A stretch of DNA of 21,296 bases from Didymodactylos carnosus (lineage: Eukaryota > Rotifera > Eurotatoria > Philodinida > Philodinidae): NCBI GenBank assembly GCA_905250885.1, contig CAJNOQ010003128.1, positions 1-21,296 on the forward strand. The letters run 5' to 3'. The notes under the pieces were generated by a model. The model worked only from the letters and a program-made list of their open reading frames with translations, had not been told where the DNA came from and made no database searches. Of the stretch, positions 1-7,259 are shown one piece after another. Every line of letters begins with the position of its first letter. The stretch's first letter is position 1. The translations under genes were made by a program, and so were the position numbers.

Positions 1-165
1 GTATTTTTTTCTTTCCTCAAAGCCAATCACAAAAATCTTGTTTTCTATGTTTTTTGAAGTTCTGGCTTTGCTCTTTCAATCAGAAAAAGAATGAACTTTC
101 TGCGATGTTCCTGAGCGGAGAACCATGGCTGGAGATTTTCGCAGTTACTTTTGCATCGTAGGTTA
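1..165. repeat. 165-bp direct repeat, copy 1
   Basis: Positions 1-165 recur at 474-638 with an offset of 473 and only two substitutions that I can find (near 128 and 139, against 601 and 612). The match begins at the window edge, so the true left end is unknown. It stops abruptly after the sequence GTAGGTTA. On the minus strand the repeat carries the last part of the reading frame at 45-362. This is therefore a recent duplication of a gene tail or of an unrecognised mobile element end. Confidence 0.9.
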
Positions 166-362
166 GACTCAATGTTCCTACTGCGACATTCTGAACAGTA
201 AAAAGGTCCCACGACAAACAAATGTCCCACTAAAATTCCACATATATCATAAACTTCTACGCTAAATTCTGCTTTTTCTGGTATATACAGTATAATTTTA
301 GAGCATAGTCTCGTGTAGGAATTCTCACGTAAAAAAGAGCCATAAGCACAAAAATTTTGCAC
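45..362 (-). pseudogene. Unidentified partial reading frame with a Cys-rich tail (possible last exon)
   Basis: A minus-strand frame of 105 codons ends in a stop at 45-47. I do not recognise it. Residues 56, 59, 70 and 74 are cysteines spaced C-x2-C-x10-C-x3-C, which could be a small zinc-binding knuckle. A basic, hydrophobic helix-like stretch follows at about residues 85-100. An AG follows a stop-rich stretch just upstream (about 366), so this could be a terminal exon rather than an independent gene. The last 40 or so codons are duplicated at 474-638 with two amino-acid changes, and there the upstream part is missing. The short length, duplication and edge position make a gene remnant or transposon tail more likely than an intact gene. 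Confidence 0.3.
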
Positions 363-473
363 GGGCTACTTTCTTATCTATTTGGCTTTCAAGAAAACGT
401 TTTCTTCAGACTCTTGTAAAAAAATAAAGAAAAAAAGTATGTTGCAAGAGCTTTTTTAGCGACATTTAGTATC

Positions 474-638
474 GTATTTTTTTCTTTCCTCAAAGCCAAT
501 CACAAAAATCTTGTTTTCTATGTTTTTTGAAGTTCTGGCTTTGCTCTTTCAATCAGAAAAAGAATGAACTTTCTGCGATGTTCCTGAGCGGAGAACCATG
601 ACTGGAGATTTCCGCAGTTACTTTTGCATCGTAGGTTA
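474..638. repeat. 165-bp direct repeat, copy 2
   Basis: Second copy of the repeat at 1-165, with two substitutions. It holds the duplicated 3' portion of the unidentified minus-strand frame, ending in the equivalent stop at 518-520. The changes would replace Glu by Gly and Pro by Ser in that frame. The upstream half of the frame is not duplicated, so this copy is a truncated fragment. About 300 bp of single-copy sequence separates the two copies. Confidence 0.9.
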
Positions 639-1657
639 TGTTGATATTTTAAATATTACTTCGCGGAAAGTTACTTATTCGACAATCGTGTAGAATCGAA
701 AATTCTCTATCGAATGAGCTTAAAATAGAGTCTCCAAATCATAGAGAACTGCCCGAAAAAAGAGAATGATTCTGGTCCGTTCTGGAAACCACAAAGTTAA
801 GAGAGGTCCCGTTAGAAAACCGACCTGTTACGCTCAGATCGTTCGGAGACAAAATAAAATTTATTTTTCGAAATTATTTGTAATCCAGTTTGAAATACCA
901 TACAAAAACACCAGTGAATCCTTAATAGTAGTTTCTCAAAATAACTTGTTCAAAAACTGGATATCCATCAACTTTTACCAGTTTCGGAAGAGTGGTAAAA
1001 GTGGTCATTTTTCGATGATATCCGCGTTTTTCAATTTTCTCCAAAACTATTAAAAATCATTATGGCCAATTCAGGTCTCATCTGAAAGAGGAAGAGTTCT
1101 TCTACGAAATCATGCATACGATTGTACTGGAAGTATCTGTGATTATGGACCAGAAGATAGAAACAGAATACATCGATTTTTTAGGAATAGGGTCACAGGG
1201 TTTTTTCACTATTTTGACCTTGTTTTCTCTAAATCCATGAAATTAACATTGACGCTTTAGGGTACATCCCTTCCCCTCTGTTTTTGTAGAAAAGTTCCAT
1301 TTTGAGCTAAACATAGTCTGATGTAGAGAAAGTCTGGGCTTTAAAATGAGACCACTCCCAGTTCTTCATGACCTTCTTTGAAAAAATTATGAAGTTTTTA
1401 GATTTTTCCTCTAAAGCCTCGAAAATCTCGAATCTTTTAGATTTTTAGATTCATAAATTTTTCTCTCCATTCCTATATAATATACGTCGCGATTTTCGCG
1501 ATCAGTGTGTAGTAGCGATTATCATTGATTGATTCTCTTCATTCGCTATCATCGCGTCCGCGGTTCATTTGCTATTGTCGCTTTATTTGGCGTTTGATCA
1601 AGTTATAACGACTGTCTTATGCTTCTCTTTAGTTTATTATAGTTTTGCTCTTCGGTA
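639..1657. other. Unassigned region without a supportable gene
   Basis: AT-rich sequence with stops in every frame apart from short chance frames. The longest plus-strand frame (766-1053, 95 codons) has no recognisable motif, no good splice context and a composition rich in Asn, Lys and Phe, as expected from AT-rich non-coding DNA. The only structured parts I see are the TATA/initiator-like pair at 1474-1506 and two TCGCGA palindromes three bases apart near 1488-1502. Confidence 0.5.
1474..1506 (+). promoter_or_regulatory. TATA-box plus initiator-like pair
   Basis: TATATAATATA starts at 1474, and a TCAGT initiator-like pentamer lies at 1502-1506 with its A at 1504, 30 bp downstream. That is the spacing of a TATA/Inr core promoter. 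No coding frame follows on the plus strand within reach, so if it is real it would drive a non-coding transcript or be the remains of a mobile element's promoter. TATA strings are common by chance in DNA this AT-rich. Confidence 0.2.
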
Positions 1658-1839
1658 ACGGAAAATGGGATTAATTCGTATAATGGTCGATTAAAACTTC
1701 GCTGTTTTCCCAAATTTTTTGTTCGTTCAATTGACAGTTATTATAATACACAGCCTATGTACCGGTTGAACGAACGATACATTTAGGGTTAACAGCGAAG
1801 TTTTAATCGACCATTATACGAATTAATCCCATTTTCCGT
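1658..1839. mobile_element. Foldback / MITE-like element with perfect 49-bp inverted arms
   Basis: Positions 1658-1706 and 1791-1839 are exact reverse complements over 49 bases, beginning ACGGAAAATGGGATTAATTC in the left arm. The 84-bp spacer holds a second, nested inverted pair of 10 bp (GTTCGTTCAA at 1721-1730, TTGAACGAAC at 1766-1775). The whole 182-bp unit can fold into one long hairpin. It contains no coding frame. A clear target-site duplication is not visible; GTA occurs just outside both ends, which is too short to be persuasive. Perfect arms imply a recent insertion or strong arm-to-arm conversion. A non-autonomous DNA element is my preferred reading. Confidence 0.7.
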
Positions 1840-2923
1840 GTATATTACTGATATTATTACCTCTCTGGCCATCGTTGCATCATGTTTTACTCGAACTTTT
1901 CTTCGAAAACATTATGCGATCACTTTTTGAAGCTTACATCGAACCTACGATGCCTTCAGTACTCCACAATTTCTATCTAAAATGGCAAAAGACATTTTAA
2001 CTGAAGTACTTATACGGATTCAAAATGAGTACACAGTCATTTTGAAGGTCTAGCCCCTCGTTTAAATCCTTACGGCATATTTCTATTGCGATGGTGAACT
2101 ATCTTTACCACGGGTGAGACGACGCCCGTGCCCATGGCTTTACTCTATTTCTAAAAAGTTAATAGTGAGCTGTGATAACTTTAGTACAAGAAATTTTCAT
2201 CTCAGATAAAGTTTTCTGTCCCTTATCATTCAAAGTCTGATATCAAAATAAAGGTGAGCGAGGCTGGTGTCTTATGATTCTAACGGTGAGCCTTACCAAT
2301 AAGATAACGTTTGCCGTATGTGAAAAAAACATTGGACTTTCAGAGAATGCGTATCCTTGAATACTAGACGCTAATATCCGTTCGTTGCTAGAGCCAATCT
2401 AGCATCCTGTGAATGAGGCGGAATGGCTTAGTCCCAATCCTCTCTGCGTGAAACAGGACCGAACTTAAGATATTTAACGAAGTTAACAGGAAAAACTTTA
2501 GTAAAATGTGGGACATTTCAGATAGATTTGCTCTATTCTGTGATTCTAACAGGAGCCACTTTTCGCTAAAATTTGAACGAATAACGGTACAGTAGGGGCA
2601 TATTACAACGACAGAACTCCATCAGATGCAATCGTGTAATTAACTAGTCATTTATTTTGCGTTGGAAACGAAGCCATAAAAGACATTCATCACTATTGCC
2701 ATATATACGTTCTACATTTGAAAAAAAAATTTTATCCTAGGAAAAAACTATTGTATAACTAAAAAACTTCAAAAAATGTTCATAAAAAAAGTCGCATATT
2801 ATTAAATCACAGACAGTATGGAAGATCAAGTATGTTCATTGTGACAATTTCAATCATTAGATAATATGAAAAAGTGAGTAATATTCAGTAGTATTGCACA
2901 ATTATCGTTCAAAAGAGCCACTA
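1840..2923. other. Unassigned region downstream of the fusion gene
   Basis: No open frame of useful length on either strand and no recognisable RNA gene. Two small perfect hairpins are visible: CACGGG...CCCGTG near 2109-2130, and TGCTAGA...TCTAGCA at 2386-2404. Neither matches an RNA family I know. This stretch is somewhat less AT-rich around 2050-2480 than its surroundings, which could mark an old insertion, but nothing in it can be named. Confidence 0.4.
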
Positions 2924-2929
2924 TTTATT
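2924..2929 (-). terminator. Poly(A) signal AATAAA overlapping the fusion gene's stop codon
   Basis: On the minus strand the stop TAA (2930-2928) runs directly into AATAAA, which occupies 2929-2924. If it is used, cleavage would fall about 10-30 nt further on and the 3' UTR would be almost absent. I saw no better hexamer close by, but alternative signals further downstream cannot be excluded. Confidence 0.4.
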
Positions 2930-4110
2930 AAACGGGATCTATCTGAATTGCTTCGATGCACGGAACAAAATAACCGTGATAACTAACGGAATCTGGTGTA
3001 ATATCGTAATGATAACTAAAACGGAAAAAAACAGAATTCATTCGACTTGCTCAGAGCTCAAATATTTTTTGTATTGTGTCTAACTTACTGTCCACAATGT
3101 CCATGTTTGCTAAAAAAATGGGTATGTTCGCCATGAAATCCAACCTTGGACATATTTTCAGACATAACAACTGATAAACATATTAAAGGTGCTTTCATTT
3201 CATAGAATTTTAGCCATGAATTCACTTGTTCTCGTGTTAATAAGTCTTCGTGTTTAAAATCAGGCATAACATGAGCCTTAATCGTGCCTTCTTCCAAACG
3301 AAATACACCACCCAAAACGCATGCACTCGGTAACTCTTTTAAACCACGACGTATTGTTGATATAAAATTATTTTCACTATCTCCATTCTCCACTCTATAA
3401 CGCTGACTAACTTTAATTTCAATTAACGGCACACTCTGAGCACCATTTGTAACCATCATATGTAAATAGGGACCTAAAATGGAACAAAATCGTGTTCTAG
3501 TTCCTATTATTAGGCGATTTTTGATCACGTTTACCAATTTTCTCTGAACAGTATGGTAATTGTTGTTGTTGCTGCGTTTGTTTTTGAATTATTGACGCGT
3601 AGGAATGATTATTCTTGATTTTATTATAGGAATTGACAACAGTATTTAATGCCAGTTCAGCATTGCAGTCGAATATTTGTGAGTAAGCAGCACCAGGACC
3701 GAAGATAAATGATTGTTCTTCCTTATGACCAATTTGTGATAATACACTTTCCAAATCGAATATTACTGAGTGACCATTCACCTTTTCAACGTTTTTCGGA
3801 CCACCTAACAACACAATGAATGAGCAAATGAGCTTTTTAAACACAAGCAGAAATATTGTCTCAATTTCATTTATTGATGTTCGTGAATAAAATATTTACC
3901 TAATTGACACATAACGGCATTTGTTCCAATGCCTTTCGAGGCTAAATTCCATGGCTCTTGCGTGAAATCCAAATGTTTTGCTTGTTCAGGCTCAATTAGA
4001 TTCACTTGCACTTGTCTATAAACTTGTTTTAATTCATTTTCAATTGCTTTAAGAATGGAATCATAGGATTCAACTGATTCTAATGAATGACGAACAATTC
4101 GATAACTGCG
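2928..4110 (-). other. C11orf54: C11orf54 (PTD012, DUF1907) domain of the fusion
   Basis: Residues about 316-632. It begins with a segment matching the C11orf54 N terminus (HSLESVES for the usual PSLEELA) and continues through the GG, FIFGPGAA and YCSEK landmarks. It ends with the diagnostic metal motif HTHFFSKHG...GHYHYD. The three histidines corresponding to the zinc ligands of the human protein are H592, H594 and H604. H604 is encoded across an intron (CA|T), and the final exon 2928-3015 supplies the rest of the HYHYD motif. The 61-bp intron 3474-3534 and the 73-bp intron 3016-3088 must both be removed to obtain the full domain. Biochemical role is debated: an ester hydrolase activity is reported for the human protein. 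Confidence 0.9.
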
Positions 4111-5278
4111 ATCTGAATATGATGATTTATGTTTTGTTATTTCCAATAATCGATCATCACGCCACAATTTACGCTCTTGTAAACTATCGTTTGTTATCGG
4201 ATACTTTTGTCGAAAATGGGCATCAATTTTATCCACAGTTGATTGAGACCAATCATGTGGATAAGACATATCGGCTAAGACACGTTTCATCGTAGATCCA
4301 TAACGGGCAAAATAATCCTTAACACCACATGGAGCATTTAAATCAACTAAAACAAAGAGAAAATACAATTTTCAAATATTATACTGATTTCATGATAAGT
4401 TGACATCTAGAGCGTCAATAGGCAGAGCCTCTTTGATACTTCTTTGATACAATTCTTAATTCTTTTTTTGATTATATTTACTTGTTTGAAATGGTCCCAT
4501 AAAAGACCATCTACATGCCAGTCCACTTGTCATAGCCAGATCAACATCTTCGGGTTCAATAATACCATCTTCAACCAAGGATAATGCTGATGCTAATACA
4601 GCATATTGCATTCTATTCATGACAAAGCCATCCACCTCTTTTTTCAATCGAATTGGATGCATGCCTAATGATTTATAACGTTCAACAGCTAAATCAACAT
4701 ATTTTTTATCGGTCCATTCAGAGCCAACTATTTCTACTACAGGAATACCGGTGGGAGGATTGAGCGGATGACTAAAACAAATAGATATCAACACCATTTA
4801 CTATAAGTTACCACATAAATAGTCTATTCAGATTAATAAGTACTACGTGTATGACTTACGCTACAATACATCTGTGTCTTGTTTGTAAATTTTTTGTAAA
4901 TGCTGATGGCATCAAACACGATGTTGAACTGGCTAAAATCGCCGTATCTTTCACTAGGCGATCTAATTCTGTAAATAGTTGTATTTTCAAGTCTAAATCT
5001 TCTGGGATACATTCTTGGACATGATGGATCTCGTTCAATGAGAATAAATCAACTATTTTTGTGACAGTCGTTATTCGTTTTAGAATATCTTGTGGCTGTT
5101 GATTGTATAAGAGATTATATTTTGCTAGTTGCTCAAGTTGTTGTTCAATATTGCAGAGAGCATCGGTTAACGCTGATGGTGAACTATCATAGAGGAAAAC
5201 ATTGTTTTGAGCTCGAGCAAACATCACCGCCCAACAACGACCAATTAAACCAGAGCCAATGATCGCGTAATTCAGCAT
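2928..5278 (-). CDS. CRYL1-C11orf54: Fused lambda-crystallin (L-gulonate 3-dehydrogenase) and C11orf54/DUF1907 protein, 632 aa
   Basis: Six exons on the minus strand: 4860-5278, 4482-4771, 3900-4346, 3535-3804, 3089-3473, 2928-3015. They total 1899 nt, 632 codons plus TAA, with phase preserved at every GT-AG junction. Residues 1-310 match CRYL1 end to end. Residues about 316-632 match C11orf54 end to end. The halves meet inside exon 3 with no stop, no intron and only about five residues of linker. Human CRYL1 and C11orf54 are about 319 and 315 aa, so both domains are full length. CRYL1 oxidises L-gulonate to 3-dehydro-L-gulonate with NAD+ in the cytosolic uronate pathway. C11orf54 is a zinc protein reported to have ester hydrolase activity. 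The start is the first ATG, eight bases after a splice-acceptor-like AG. No signal peptide is visible. A short Gln run occurs in exon 4. Confidence 0.93.
4126..5278 (-). other. CRYL1: CRYL1 domain of the fusion (NAD-dependent L-gulonate 3-dehydrogenase type)
   Basis: Residues 1-310. The Rossmann glycine motif is G8-S-G10-L-I-G13, and D31 (LYDSS) is the acidic residue expected to bind the adenosine ribose and favour NAD+. The 3-hydroxyacyl-CoA dehydrogenase-like active site is intact: S120 in SSTS, H141 in AHPLNPP, E153 in VVEIVG and N192 in GFVMNR. The C-terminal helical domain includes EDGIIEPEDVDLAM and the WRDDRLLEI helix that normally sits just before the CRYL1 C terminus. Exon boundaries are phase 2 after residue 139 (alanine codon GC|T) and phase 1 at isoleucine 237 (A|TT). 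All key residues are kept, so an active dehydrogenase is likely. Substrate choice is inferred from family membership. Confidence 0.93.
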
Positions 5279-5290
5279 GATTTAATCTAC
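5279..5290 (-). promoter_or_regulatory. Splice-acceptor-like site next to the fusion gene start
   Basis: Reading the minus strand, ACCATTGTAG ends at 5287 and is followed by ATTAAATC and then the start codon. The AG could be the acceptor of a 5' UTR intron or of a trans-spliced leader, leaving an 8-nt leader. The same octamer after an AG occurs upstream of UNC79. Confidence 0.35.
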
Positions 5291-7119
5291 AATGGTAAAT
5301 AATACAATGTGTCAAATACAAATATTATAATGATTTAAAAAAGAAATAGATATGTTTAAATATATTTGATGTCAGGAGTACACACTTTTCTTTATTAAAA
5401 CTATACATAGTGAACAACATTTGCATACATATCCTAATGATATACACAAGTCGTGTAAGTTTAGTGAATATTTGTTTCAATGATAGCTTAAGATATATTC
5501 ATAGTTTAAAATGAGACCTATTTAAATAAATGCGTTTTTTCAAAGAAAGTTTGTATTAAATGGTAAATATAATCAGAGGTGTACTGTACTTCAGAATCAA
5601 TTTTTAATAGAACAAACAAGAGACAATTTTTTCAGAAAAATCTACATAACAGTTGGAAAATAACAGATATTTTCTCACCTTATATATGTATCATTTAGAA
5701 ATGGTTAAAAAACCAGAATTTAGTTAAAACCTGATCGTTCTTTCCCAGTATCACAATGATAGAAACAGTGGCTTCTGTCATTGACATTGTGACTCAAATA
5801 AACAAAATATCTTTTATTTCATGTAGTTCATAAAGAAATCAACGAAACCTGCTACTAATCTACCACATGTCAAAAATTAACATGCTTTTTTTATGATTTC
5901 ATCTGAAAGAGCATTCAAAATGACCACAGAATTTAAAAATCTTAGTCTTAAGTAGCTCACAACAACCGCATTATGAATTTTGCAATAAAAGCCTTAAGTC
6001 TATTTGTATGCTCCTATTGTGCTATTTCGTTTATAGCTTTATCGTTTATTATTTGTTTATTTCGAACAACGTCCATTCGAAAGAGCCAGAAATACTAAAG
6101 TTTTAAATTACGTCGCCATTTTGGATCATAGGCACAAAACAAAAATTAATATCATTCTGTAGAATGCTAAATAATGCGTCATATCAGATAAAGATAGATG
6201 TCAGAGCTTCAGGAAGTTTTCAAAAAGCGTGTTTTTTGCTTTCACACCTCGCTTTATCATTTTCTCAAGTCAAATATGCCTCAAAACGAAAAAAAAAAAA
6301 AAATCTTAGATCGAAGTTTCTCGTTTCTGACCCAAAAATCGACGGGATGAACCAGTTCGATGTCTTAAGTGCGAAAAACATGTAAGAGATACTTTATTTG
6401 ATGCAGCTGTTCACGTTTATCACAATTATGATATTTACTTTTAGTCAAAGGTCGAAGCTTTGAGATACGACTATATTTTTTCACGCTTTTTAGTTTATCA
6501 AATTGATGAGATTCTTCTTTGTTCTGTTTCTTCTTTACATCTACCTTTATCTACTATAGATTTTGGCATTAGAGAATGGCACTAGTATAATTTTACACTT
6601 ATGGTCCTAAATGCCGATGTAATTCAGAACTTTGAACTTTCAAAATATTTAAATTATGAAAATTTCGCTTTTGTCTTCAGCAAACTAAAAGAATAAAGAT
6701 CTTTTAAATATCATATACTATAAACTTCATAGTTTACTCATCGAGAATTTGATTAAACAGACTCTTTGTGAAAATAACTCGTCTCTTTTAGAAGATGAAA
6801 AAATTTAGTATTTTCGGCCGTTTTATGTAAAATATCAAATGGGATTTTAAAGAAGTGGGTTTTATTTCTACGTATGACACCGGCTCTCAATTGGCTCGTG
6901 GATACTCTCTTAAGTACAAACGATTCTAACAATCTAAATTATAAGATCCAAAATATGATTTGGACTAATGTTTTCCACGATCCATATACATCTGCTTTGT
7001 TGTCTCGAAGTCGTTCTCTATACTAGATGTTTCTAGATAAAAATCTTATAAGATGGTCAATGTAGAGCCACATGGATACTGGTGGATAAATTATATTTAG
7101 AAATTATCAGAAAAAGTAA
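5291..7119. other. Intergenic region between UNC79 and the fusion gene
   Basis: This 1.8-kb stretch should hold the end of the UNC79 transcript on its right and the promoter of the fusion gene on its left. I find no recognisable coding exon on either strand. A 15-base A run lies at 6289-6303. The plus-strand frame at 6164-6385 spans that run and has no recognisable motif. No tRNA or other RNA gene is apparent. Confidence 0.5.
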
Positions 7120-7125
7120 TTTATT
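7120..7125 (-). terminator. Candidate UNC79 poly(A) signal
   Basis: AATAAA on the minus strand, 134 bp beyond the UNC79 stop codon (7260-7262). It is the first such hexamer I see downstream of the gene. The region is AT-rich, so a chance match is possible. Confidence 0.4.
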
Positions 7126-7259
7126 TATCAATCAAAACACGAAGATGTATATGAAAAGTTAGAGATAATTGCATAAAAATTAGATAAACTCTTAGTTAAC
7201 AATAAATTTTAACATGATAATACTGTTACATGTTCACAACGGCACTATCTATAGATAAA

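Noticed and set aside
766-1053. Plus-strand 95-codon frame as a gene
   Set aside because: No recognisable motif, composition typical of AT-rich noise, and no supporting splice or regulatory context.
2050-2480. Possible structured RNA (tRNA, snRNA or self-cleaving ribozyme) in the less AT-rich stretch
   Set aside because: Only short isolated hairpins are present. I found no tRNA boxes, no U1/U2/U6 landmarks and no hammerhead core.
3871-5278. Two separate adjacent genes, CRYL1 and C11orf54, rather than a fusion
   Set aside because: The C11orf54 N-terminal similarity starts in the same uninterrupted exon and frame that carries the CRYL1 C terminus. There is no stop between them, no clear independent start codon, and no room for a promoter.
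6164-6385. Plus-strand 73-codon frame in the intergenic region
   Set aside because: It runs through a 15-base A tract giving a Lys run and has no recognisable domain.
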